A DNA stretch of 64,000 nt from DASVEE01 sp036380735 (lineage in GTDB: Bacteria; Acidobacteriota; Thermoanaerobaculia; Gp7-AA8), in NCBI GenBank assembly GCA_036380735.1, contig DASVEE010000009.1, positions 22,307 to 86,306 of the forward strand. Direction: 5' to 3'. The position numbers and the translations under genes were made by a program. A model generated the notes under the pieces. It made no database searches and was not told the origin of the DNA. It saw only the letters and a program-made list of their open reading frames with translations. The number at the start of each line of letters is the position of its first letter. Within the stretch, counting starts at the first letter, position 1. This document shows positions 48,803 to 56,076 of the stretch, piece by piece.

Positions 48803-50386
48803 CTACAACCGCACTTGACGCACGTCGACCATTTCGCGGTAGCTGCGGAGGAAGTTGAGGGTTTCGGCGTCCAGCGGCGAATCGACGGTGATGATGGCCA
48901 TCGCTTTGCCGCCGCTGCCGTGGCGGGCCAGGTTGTATTCGGCGATGTTGATTTCGCGGTCGCCGAGGAGGGTGCCGACTTTGCCGACGACGCCGGGGAC
49001 GTCGCGGTTGATGAGGTAGATGACGTGCCCTTCCGGCTTGAACTCGACGCGGAAGTTGTTGACCTGCACGATGCGCTGGTTGTTCTCGTGAAAGACCGTA
49101 CCGGAGACGCAGAACTCTTCGTCGCGTGAGGACGCGCGGAACGTGATCAGGTTGCTGTAGTCGAGCGGCATGGGCTGCGTCGATGAGGTCAACGCAATCC
49201 CGCGCGACTGTGCGGTCTGCTCGGCATTGACGAAGTTGACGTCGGCCGAGTGGGGCGTCAGGAGTCCCTTTAGCGAAGCGACGGAGAGGATTTTCGTCAG
49301 CCGCTCCTCGATGCCCCACAGCTCGATCGCGGCGCGGTCGACGGCGCCTTTGAGGATCTGCGCGGCGAAGGAGCCGAGCTTCTCCGCCAGCCGGATCAGC
49401 GGAGCGGCGTCGGCGTCCGACAGCCCCTCGAACGGCAGGTTGACGGCGGAGACGAAGATGGAGCCACGCAGCGCTTCGACGACCATCTCCGCGGTGGTCA
49501 CGGCGACGCGGTCCTGTGCCTCGATCGTGTTGGCGCCGATGTGCGGTGAAAGGATGACGTTCTTCGCGTTGAGGAACGGATGGGCGGGGCCGGGCGGCTC
49601 CTCCACGTACACGTCGATTGCCGCGCCCGCGACTTTGCCGCTGTTCAGCGCGTCGGCGAGCGCCTGCTCTTCGTAGATGCCGCCGCGCGCGATGTTGAGC
49701 ACGACGACGCCCGGCTTCATCTTCTCGATCTCGTTCGCGCCGATCAGCGCGCGCGTCTCGTCGGTGAGCGGCGTGTGGACGGTGATGACGTCCGCCAGCG
49801 CCAGCAACTCGTCGAGCGTGACGTTCTCCGCGCCGACCTTCTCGAACGTGACATCGCTGACGTACGGGTCGTACGCGACGACGCGCATGCCGAAGCCGCG
49901 CGCGCGGGTGGTGACGCGGGAGCCGATGCGCCCGAGGCCGATGACGCCGAGGGTCTTGTTGTGGAGCTCGATGCCCATGAACTTCGAACGCGACCACTCG
50001 CCTCGCTTCACACTCGCATGCGCCTCGGGGATGTTCCGGCAGAGCGCGAGCAGCATGGCCATGGTGTGCTCGGTGGCCGACATGATGTTCGCCGTCGGGG
50101 CGTTAATGACGAGGATGCCGCGCGCGGTGCACGCTTCGACGTCGACGTTGTCCAGCCCGACGCCGGCGCGGCCGATGACGCGCAAGCGCGAGCCGGCGTT
50201 GACCAATTCATGCGTGACCGCCGTGCCGCTGCGCGTGATGAGCGCGTCGGACTCGCGGACGGCCTGCAGCAGTTCCTCACCCTTGAGGCCGGGACGGTAG
50301 TCAAGGTCGACGTCCTCCGTCTTCTTCAGGATGTCGAGGCCGGAGGCCGCCAGTGAATCAGTGACGAGGACGCGGTAGCGGGTCAT
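48803..50386 (-). CDS. serA: D-3-phosphoglycerate dehydrogenase
   Basis: This 527-residue long-form SerA oxidises 3-phosphoglycerate to 3-phosphohydroxypyruvate, the first step of serine synthesis. Substrate and NAD motifs are visible: LITRSGTAVTHELV, RVIGRAGVGLDNVD, GVIGLGRIGSRV (Rossmann), VLNIARGGIYEEQAL with the catalytic Arg, and LSPHIGANT with the catalytic His. After the intervening domain (about 320-450), the last 75 residues form an ACT domain (HVIYLINRDVPGVVGKVGTL), which in this family binds serine for feedback inhibition. The length is standard. It is the last gene of a minus-strand operon with a class V aminotransferase and two phosphatases. A 65-base gap with a repeat precedes it. 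Confidence 0.95.
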   Translation of the reverse strand: MTRYRVLVTDSLAASGLDILKKTEDVDLDYRPGLKGEELLQAVRESDALITRSGTAVTHELVNAGSRLRVIGRAGVGLDNVDVEACTARGILVINAPTANIMSATEHTMAMLLALCRNIPEAHASVKRGEWSRSKFMGIELHNKTLGVIGLGRIGSRVTTRARGFGMRVVAYDPYVSDVTFEKVGAENVTLDELLALADVITVHTPLTDETRALIGANEIEKMKPGVVVLNIARGGIYEEQALADALNSGKVAGAAIDVYVEEPPGPAHPFLNAKNVILSPHIGANTIEAQDRVAVTTAEMVVEALRGSIFVSAVNLPFEGLSDADAAPLIRLAEKLGSFAAQILKGAVDRAAIELWGIEERLTKILSVASLKGLLTPHSADVNFVNAEQTAQSRGIALTSSTQPMPLDYSNLITFRASSRDEEFCVSGTVFHENNQRIVQVNNFRVEFKPEGHVIYLINRDVPGVVGKVGTLLGDREINIAEYNLARHGSGGKAMAIITVDSPLDAETLNFLRSYREMVDVRQVRL

Positions 50387-50414
50387 GGAGCGGCATTGTA
50401 GTCCGCGCGATCAA

Positions 50415-50439
50415 CGGGGAACGATGGGACGGATAGCAC
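50415..50439. repeat. 9-bp-unit repeat, minimal forward half
   Basis: CGGGGAACGATGGGACGGAT and AGCACG contain one terminus and about one and a half units, between serA and the aminotransferase gene within the serine operon. Confidence 0.6.
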
Positions 50440-50451
50440 GGTGTGTCGCGA

Positions 50452-51531
50452 TTACCCCCGCGTCACTTCACCCAGCACATCCAGCATCGCGGAGAGGTCC
50501 TCCACGGAGATGTCGCCCATGTGGCCGATGCGGAAGGTGCGGTCTTTCCATTGGCCGTAGCCGCCGCCGAGGGTGTAGCCGCGGGATTTCATCTCGTTCT
50601 TGAGGGCCTCGGGGTTCATCGCGGGTTCCAGCGCGGTCACGGTGTTGGAGGCGAAGCGCACGTCGCCGGCGACCCTGGCGTAACGCGACGTCCGCTGGTG
50701 CACGAGCTCGCGCATGCGGCGGTGGCGCTCGAAGCGGGCCTCCAGTCCTTCGGTCTGCAGGATGTGCCGCAGCTGTTTGTGCAGCGCATAAAAGTGCGGC
50801 AGCGCGGGCGTCGTGGGGACGGTGTCTTCCGCCGCCTTCTCGATGTACGGGATGAAGTCGAAGTAGGTGCCGCGGTAGGGGTGCTTCTTCGCACGCGTGA
50901 CGGCCTGTTCCGACACGGCCGCGACGGTGATGCCGGGCGGCAGGGCGAGGCCTTTCTGCACGCTGGCGAGGCAGACGTCGATGCCCCACTCGTCGAAGGT
51001 GACGGGGATGCCGCCGAGGGAGGAGACGGCGTCGACGAGGACGAGGGTATCGGGAGTTTCGTCGCGTACTACACGCGTCAGCGTGGCGATGTCGTTGGTG
51101 ACGCCGGTGGACGTCTCGTTGTGCGTGATGGTCACGGCGTCGTAGTGCGCGCGATGGTGCCGCGCGAGATGGTCGGCCAGCGCATCCGGAGCGATGGCGT
51201 TGCCCCAGCCGGCGTCGAGGCGGTCGACCTCGTAGCCGAGCGACTCCGCGATGGCGTACCACCGCTCCGAGAACGCACCGCACGTGGTGACGAGGACGCG
51301 ACGTGCGACGCAGTTCTCCAGCGCCGCCTGCATCACGCCGGTGCCGGACGAGCTGACGACGAACGTGTGCTGCTTCGTGGCGAACAGCGTCTTGAGCCCC
51401 GCGTTGATGTCGCGGAACAGCTCTTTAAACTCGCTGGTGCGGTGGCCGATCATCGGCCGCGCCATCTCCTGCAGGATCTCGGGACGAACCCAGGTGGGGC
51501 CGGGGACGAAGTACTTGGCTATTTCAGTCAT
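50452..51531 (-). CDS. Class V PLP aminotransferase (SerC-like role)
   Basis: This 359-residue PLP enzyme is of the alanine-glyoxylate/serine-pyruvate type. The N-terminus is YFVPGPTWVRPEILQEMARP with MIGHRTSEF, a class V signature. The cofactor Lys is in ASVQKGLALPPG (near 193), preceded by the PLP-phosphate and Asp segments (SSSGTGVMQAALEN, LVDAVSSLGGIPV). Context points to transamination of 3-phosphohydroxypyruvate with glutamate: it lies between serA and a SerB-like phosphatase gene. Canonical SerC has a different N-terminus, so this is a class V replacement as used in several bacterial lineages. ATG 51531 is 9 bases after the phosphatase stop. The substrate assignment rests on the operon, not on residues. 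Confidence 0.85.
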   Translation of the reverse strand: MTEIAKYFVPGPTWVRPEILQEMARPMIGHRTSEFKELFRDINAGLKTLFATKQHTFVVSSSGTGVMQAALENCVARRVLVTTCGAFSERWYAIAESLGYEVDRLDAGWGNAIAPDALADHLARHHRAHYDAVTITHNETSTGVTNDIATLTRVVRDETPDTLVLVDAVSSLGGIPVTFDEWGIDVCLASVQKGLALPPGITVAAVSEQAVTRAKKHPYRGTYFDFIPYIEKAAEDTVPTTPALPHFYALHKQLRHILQTEGLEARFERHRRMRELVHQRTSRYARVAGDVRFASNTVTALEPAMNPEALKNEMKSRGYTLGGGYGQWKDRTFRIGHMGDISVEDLSAMLDVLGEVTRG

Positions 51532-51540
51532 GGTTGCGGC

Positions 51541-52182
51541 TCAATTCTCGATCAGGTACGGCAGTATCGCTGCCAGCGTCGGCTGATCGACGAAGACGTC
51601 GGCATTCTCCTTCACCCGCGGCCGCGACACGACGCCGCCGAAGCCGATGAAGAGATCGACCAGCCCTTTAGTCTCGAGGTCGCTGACGCCGTCGCCGATG
51701 AAGGCGGATTTTCCTTTGGAGCGGGAGAGGAGGGCGCGCACGACGAGCTCCTTGCCGCCGACCTTCGTCAGCAGCGAGCGGCGGTCGAAGTCGACGTACA
51801 GGCCGTCCTCGTCGAACTGCAGCGCCACCGCGTGCGTCGCTGCGACGCCGAGCCGCTGCGCGAGCGGTGCGATGGCCTGGGCGATGCCGGCGCTGACGAG
51901 CTGCACGTGCACGCCGGCGCGCTTCAGCGTATCGATGGTCTCGGCGGCGCCGTCGACGATGGTGTCGAGGTAGCGCTGCCCGAGCGCGTCGACCTGCGCG
52001 CGCGTGGGGCGGATGAGCTCCAGCCGCTCGGCGTAGACGCGATCGAGGGGGATCTCGCCGTTCATCGCGGCGGCGGTGAGGCGCGCGATCTCGGGGTTGC
52101 CATCTGCCAGCTCGTCGATGCCTTCGATGGTGACGAGCGTGGAGTCGACGTCGAAGAAGACGAAGCGGTACTTCGCCGTCAT
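51541..52182 (-). CDS. serB: HAD phosphatase, phosphoserine phosphatase-like
   Basis: This 213-residue HAD hydrolase has the SerB form of motif I, FFDVDSTLVTIEGIDELA (DxDST, nucleophile Asp12). Motif II is QLVSAGIA, motif III has Lys in LLTKVGGKEL, and motif IV is FIGDGVSDLE. It should dephosphorylate O-phosphoserine, the last step of serine synthesis, in agreement with serA and a class V aminotransferase downstream. The ATG overlaps the stop of the preceding HAD gene (ATGA), so translation is coupled. The cap region (about 20-90, LADGNPEIARLTAAAMNGEI) matches SerB-type four-helix caps. The length fits single-domain SerB proteins. The specific substrate is inferred from motif and operon together. 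Confidence 0.88.
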   Translation of the reverse strand: MTAKYRFVFFDVDSTLVTIEGIDELADGNPEIARLTAAAMNGEIPLDRVYAERLELIRPTRAQVDALGQRYLDTIVDGAAETIDTLKRAGVHVQLVSAGIAQAIAPLAQRLGVAATHAVALQFDEDGLYVDFDRRSLLTKVGGKELVVRALLSRSKGKSAFIGDGVSDLETKGLVDLFIGFGGVVSRPRVKENADVFVDQPTLAAILPYLIEN

Positions 52183-52844
52183 GCGCTGTCTCCGTTCCGC
52201 ACGATCCCGACGACGTCGGAGAAGCGCTCGAGGAAGTGGTCCGGCGCCGCCGCCCGCAGCTCCTCGGCCGTCGACGAGCCGCTGGCGACGACCGCGACCT
52301 CGATGCCGGAGTTGCGCGCGGCGCGCACGTCGATCGGCATGTCGCCGACGAACAGCACGCGCGCATCGCCGCAACCGGCTTCCTCGATGGTGCGGGCGAC
52401 ATGTTGCGCGTCCGGCTTGCGCGCGCCAGCGAGATCGGGGCCGACGATGGCGCGGAAATGGCGGCCGAGGCCGAGGAAGTCGAGGATCTTGCGGGAGAAG
52501 TAGGTCGGCTTGTTCGTGCAGACCGCCATCGTCACGCCGAGGTGCGAGAGCGTGTCGAGCGTCTGCTCGACGTCGGCCAGCACCTTCGACTCGACGCAGC
52601 AGATCTCGTCGTAGCGCTGCTCGAACGCGGCCTGCACCGTGGGCGGCACGTCGTCCGCGGAGAAGGCACGCTGGAGGAGCTTCTCCAACCCTTCGCCGAC
52701 GAACGTGCGGATGCGCGCGTCACTGAGGTCATTGAGACCGTGCTCGCGCCGGGCGTAATTCACCGCCCCCGCCAGCGCGGCGTAAGAGTCGACGAGCGTG
52801 CCGTCCAGATCGAACAGCACAGCACGGTAGCGAAGCGACGTCAC
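52179..52844 (-). CDS. gph: HAD hydrolase, phosphoglycolate phosphatase-like
   Basis: This 221-residue HAD-superfamily phosphatase is of the Gph/PGMB group. Motif I is AVLFDLDGTLVDSYAALAGA with nucleophile Asp. A helical C1 cap follows (ARIRTFVGEGLEKLLQRAFS). Motif II is VCTNKPTYFSRKI, with Thr-Asn-Lys-Pro as in phosphoglycolate phosphatases; then the motif III Lys is in ARKPDAQHV, and motif IV is LFVGDMPIDVRAARNSG. The start is probably GTG 52844; the frame continues upstream but through a repeat element and the next gene. It leads the serine operon, so its real substrate might be a three-carbon phosphate rather than phosphoglycolate. That is why I keep the assignment at subfamily level. Confidence 0.85.
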   Translation of the reverse strand: MTSLRYRAVLFDLDGTLVDSYAALAGAVNYARREHGLNDLSDARIRTFVGEGLEKLLQRAFSADDVPPTVQAAFEQRYDEICCVESKVLADVEQTLDTLSHLGVTMAVCTNKPTYFSRKILDFLGLGRHFRAIVGPDLAGARKPDAQHVARTIEEAGCGDARVLFVGDMPIDVRAARNSGIEVAVVASGSSTAEELRAAAPDHFLERFSDVVGIVRNGDSA

Positions 52845-52858
52845 GAGGCGATTATAGG

Positions 52859-52901
52859 GGGCGCGATAGGACCGATAGGACGGATAGGACCTAGGGGACC
52901 A
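52859..52901. repeat. 9-bp-unit repeat, forward half element
   Basis: GGGCGCGATAGGACCGATAG and GACGGATAGGACCTAGG contain four units. The CTAGGGGACC end provides the stop codon and last two codons of the SpoIIE-type phosphatase gene. Confidence 0.75.
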
Positions 52902-54033
52902 TTTCGACGACGACCGCGGTCCAGTCGTCGGCGTAGCCGTCGTCGACGGCAGCGCGCACGCGCGCCAGCAGGGCGTCCAGCCAGGCCTCGCCGTGCGCGG
53001 CGCCGTCCATCGACGCCACCAGCTCCGCGAAGCGGTCGTAGCCCAGCGGCTCCCCGGCGACCGGCGCCTCGGGCAAACCATCGCTGACGAACAGCAGGCG
53101 CTCTCCCGGTTGCAGCGTGGTGACGGAGGTCTCGTACGTCAGGCCGCTTTTCACGCCGAGCGGCAGCCGCGGGCCGGTCGCTTCGAGCACACGCACGCCG
53201 CTCGCGCTGACGACGTACGGATCGGGGATGCCGGCGTTCGCGTAGTGCAGCGTGCCGTCGCGTGGGGAAAAGCGCGCGTAGGCCAGGGCGACGAACTGCC
53301 GCTTGTCGAGCTCCGCGACCAGCTTCCGGTTGAGCGTGGCCATGGCGTCCTCGACGCGGAGCCGTGCGACGAACGGCAGCACGGCTTTCACTGAGGCCAT
53401 GATGAGGCTGGCGCCCATTCCCTTGCCGGCGACGTCGCCGACGGCCACGACGATCGAGCCGTCGTCGAGCGGCACGACCTCGTAGAAATCGCCGGCGACG
53501 AGCTGCGCCGGCAGGTTGCGCGCGGAGACGGTGTAGCCGTCCCCTTCGACGAACGCCGGCGGCAGCAGGCGCTCCTGGATCTTGCGCGCGAGCTCGAGCT
53601 CCTTCTCCGCCCAGACGGTCTGCTCGAGCCGCTCGCGCATCGCGCCGTACGTGTAGAACGCGAGTCCCATGGCCACGGCGACGCAGCCGATGACGGCCAG
53701 GAAGAAGTACATGCGCTCGCCCAGCAGCGCCGAAAGCGACATGCCGTCGAACATCAGCCAGCCGCCGATCGACATGCCGATCAGCCAGCCGGCCGTGCCG
53801 CCGACGAGGAACGTCAGCGAGTGCAGCACGTAACGGGGGCGCGTCGAAAAACGCTCGATGCGGGCGCTGGCGAGCCGCTGCAGGAGCGCGATCGTGGAGT
53901 AGATCGTCACCCCGGTGATCGCCCCCATCACCAGGGTCTGCAGCGCGTAAGCCGGCTGCGCAAGCGCCCAGAACGAGGCAAAGCCCACCCCGATTGCCAC
54001 CGAGGTGAGAAACGGACGGATCAGGCGGCGCAT
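52891..54033 (-). CDS. Membrane-bound SpoIIE/RsbU-type PP2C phosphatase
   Basis: This roughly 380-residue Ser/Thr phosphatase has four N-terminal membrane helices (FLTSVAIGVGFASFWALAQP, LQTLVMGAITGVTIYSTIAL, and two more to about 130). A helical linker ELELARKIQERLLPPAF follows, the usual RsbU-type connector. The catalytic PP2C domain has metal-binding motifs GDFYEVVPLDDGSIVVAVGD, VAGKGMGASLIMASVKAVLP, LFVSDGLPEA and DDWTAVVVEM. Such enzymes dephosphorylate anti-anti-sigma proteins in partner-switching stress pathways. No sensor domain or partner gene is nearby. ATG 54033 is preferred over an in-frame codon at 54063. The last residues and the stop come from a 9-bp repeat. Confidence 0.88.
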   Translation of the reverse strand: MRRLIRPFLTSVAIGVGFASFWALAQPAYALQTLVMGAITGVTIYSTIALLQRLASARIERFSTRPRYVLHSLTFLVGGTAGWLIGMSIGGWLMFDGMSLSALLGERMYFFLAVIGCVAVAMGLAFYTYGAMRERLEQTVWAEKELELARKIQERLLPPAFVEGDGYTVSARNLPAQLVAGDFYEVVPLDDGSIVVAVGDVAGKGMGASLIMASVKAVLPFVARLRVEDAMATLNRKLVAELDKRQFVALAYARFSPRDGTLHYANAGIPDPYVVSASGVRVLEATGPRLPLGVKSGLTYETSVTTLQPGERLLFVSDGLPEAPVAGEPLGYDRFAELVASMDGAAHGEAWLDALLARVRAAVDDGYADDWTAVVVEMVP

Positions 54034-54072
54034 GGCTGGATGATACGCAGAAGAGGGCGCCACGTTTGCGAC

Positions 54073-54112
54073 GGGGACGATGGGACGAATAGGACGAATG
54101 GGACGGAACGCC
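54073..54112. repeat. 9-bp-unit repeat, forward half element
   Basis: CGGGGACGATGGGACGAATA and GGACGAATGGGACGG contain the terminus and four units, in the divergent gap between the phosphatase and VWA-protein genes. A TTGACA box follows at about 54135, but no -10 box at normal spacing was found. Confidence 0.75.
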
Positions 54113-54183
54113 CTTCGGCCCTTCGTTCCTTAATTGACACCGGACGCGGAATCGCGCGTCCGTTATGCTTCTTGTTCACGCCT

Positions 54184-55983
54184 ATGAAACGCGCGCTACT
54201 GGTCTTCGCGCTCTCTCTTTGTTCCTTCGGCGCTTTTGCGCAGCAGGAAACACCCACTGACAACAACCTCACGATCGCGGTCGAGCCGCTCGGTGACAGC
54301 GACCGGGGGACCGTCGTGCGCGTCCTCTTCCGCTTCGCCGATCCGCAGTCGATCGCGCCGAACCTTCCGCTCGTGCTGCAGGGCTCGTTCATGCAGGGCG
54401 GGGAGGTGCTGAAGAACTTCCGCTTCATGATTCCGGACGAGCGCCGCGAAGCTACGGTCAGCACGATCCAGACGTTCGCCGAGGGCGAGGTCGAGATCGA
54501 CGCGAAGCTCCTCATCCCGCTCGAAGAGGGCCCGCCCGCCGTCGTGCACCGCAGCACGCAGAAGGTCACGATCGCGAAGACCGGGCGCGTCTACGTGGCC
54601 AGCGCGGAGGAAGGCGCGGAAGCGATCTTCGCCGAGGGGGTGGTGCCGGAGAGCGTGGGCGCGGTGAAGATCCGCACGCCGAAGCGCGACGTCGCTCCGA
54701 ACCTCTTCATCGTCGACGTCGACGTGCTGGCGCCGGTGAAGCGCCTCGAGTTCTTCGTCGAAGGAAAGAAGATCCTCGCGCGCAACGCTCCCCCGTACCG
54801 AGCGGAGCTCGACCTCGGCAAGCTGCCGAAGCGCGTCGAGGTGAAGGTCATCGGCTACGACGCGCAGGGGCGTTACGTCGACGCGGACGCGTTCATCGTC
54901 AACGAGCGTGATACGCCGCTCGAGGTGAAGATCACGCGCACGCAGACGCCTGACGGCGTCTCGCACTTCAAGCTCAGCGTGCAGAACCCGAAGAACGCGC
55001 AGCTCAAGAGCGTCGTGCTTTACGCGGGCGACCAGAAGCTCAACGAGTGGACGCGTCCTCCCTACGCCTTCGACATCCCCACCGCGCGCCTCGGCAACGT
55101 CGAGTTCGTGCGCGCTTCAGTGATCGATGACAGCGGCTACGAAGCGGCGGATCTGCTTTTCCTCAGCGGCGACCGCTACATCGAACAGATCGACGTCAAC
55201 CTGGTCGAACTGCCGGTGAGCGTCTCCGATCGCGCCGGGATTCCGATCCCGAACCTGACGGACAAGAACTTCACCGTCCTGGAGAACGGGAAGCCGCAGA
55301 AGATCTCGAGCTTCGCCTTCGCGGCGAACCTGCCGATCTCCGTCGGCGTGCTCATCGACCACTCCGGCAGCATGGAAAAGCGGATGAAGGAGACGAAGGA
55401 AGCGGCCGTCTTCTTTTTCCAGAGCATCATCAAGAAGAACGACCGCGCATTCATCAGCGGCTTCGCGATGGACCCGCAGCGCAACGCGCCGTTCGTCTCG
55501 GATCTGCCGTCGCTCCAGGCACAGGTCACCGCGGTGCCGGACGCCGGCGGCGGCACGTCGCTCTACGACGCGATCGTCACGGGGCTCTATCGCTTCCGCA
55601 ACCTGCAGGGACGCAAAGCGCTGATCATCCTCAGCGACGGCGAAGACACGACCTCGCGCCTCGGCTACGAGGACATGCTGACGTACGCGCGCGCCTCCCG
55701 CGTGCCGCTCTACTTCATCGGCATCGAGATGGGCTTCATGGGCATGGGCGGCTCGTCCGCGATGAAGTCGCTGGCCGCGGAGACGGGCGGCGTCGTGTAC
55801 CTCGTGAACGACGTGAAGAAGCTGAAGGAAACGTACGCGCAGCTCGAAAAGGACCTGCGGTCGCAGTACCTGGTGAGCTACTACACGGAGAGCACCAAGA
55901 AGGACCAGAGCTACCGCACGGTCGAAGTGAAGGTGGACGTGCCGGAAGCGAAAGTGCGGACGATTCGGGGGTTCATCCCGTGA
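54184..55983 (+). CDS. Secreted VWA protein, Acidobacterial VWFA-related type
   Basis: This 599-residue exported protein has a signal peptide MKRALLVFALSLCSFGAFAQ. Residues 25-340 are beta-rich, Ig-like segments (VLFRFADPQSIAPNLPLVLQ; LEVKITRTQTPDGVSHFKLS). From about 345 comes the family's standard connector VNLVELPVSVSDRAGIPIPN and LTDKNFTVLENGKPQKISSF, then the von Willebrand A domain. Its MIDAS is LIDHSGSMEKRM (DxSxS, Asp392), with GGTSLYDAIVTGL and ILSDGEDTTS completing the metal site. The C-terminus SQYLVSYYTESTKKDQSYRT is also typical of VWFA-related Acidobacterial proteins. It probably mediates protein interactions or adhesion at the cell surface. This is the best lineage marker in the window. 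Confidence 0.9.
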   Translation: MKRALLVFALSLCSFGAFAQQETPTDNNLTIAVEPLGDSDRGTVVRVLFRFADPQSIAPNLPLVLQGSFMQGGEVLKNFRFMIPDERREATVSTIQTFAEGEVEIDAKLLIPLEEGPPAVVHRSTQKVTIAKTGRVYVASAEEGAEAIFAEGVVPESVGAVKIRTPKRDVAPNLFIVDVDVLAPVKRLEFFVEGKKILARNAPPYRAELDLGKLPKRVEVKVIGYDAQGRYVDADAFIVNERDTPLEVKITRTQTPDGVSHFKLSVQNPKNAQLKSVVLYAGDQKLNEWTRPPYAFDIPTARLGNVEFVRASVIDDSGYEAADLLFLSGDRYIEQIDVNLVELPVSVSDRAGIPIPNLTDKNFTVLENGKPQKISSFAFAANLPISVGVLIDHSGSMEKRMKETKEAAVFFFQSIIKKNDRAFISGFAMDPQRNAPFVSDLPSLQAQVTAVPDAGGGTSLYDAIVTGLYRFRNLQGRKALIILSDGEDTTSRLGYEDMLTYARASRVPLYFIGIEMGFMGMGGSSAMKSLAAETGGVVYLVNDVKKLKETYAQLEKDLRSQYLVSYYTESTKKDQSYRTVEVKVDVPEAKVRTIRGFIP

Positions 55984-55990
55984 GATGACG

Positions 55991-56074
55991 CCGTTGTCCG
56001 TTGTCCGTTTTCCGTGCGCCGCTTTGCGTAGTGGTCGGTGCAGCGCAGCACGGATAACGAACAACGGACAACGG
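55991..56074. repeat. 7-bp-armed inverted repeat, copy 2
   Basis: The left arm is CCGTTGTCCGTTGTCCG, the right arm ACGAACAACGGACAACGG, around the centre GTGCGCCGC...GCGCAGCAC. It lies between convergent genes, ends next to the transglycosylase stop, and can fold into a long stem in either transcript, so it may act as a shared 3' end. Confidence 0.85.
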
Positions 56075-56076
56075 TG

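Noticed and set aside
54135..54170. TTGACA followed by an inverted repeat GGACGCG...CGCGTCC before the VWA gene
   Set aside because: The nearest -10-like sequence (TATGCT) is 24 bp away, too far for a normal promoter. An operator is possible but unsupported.
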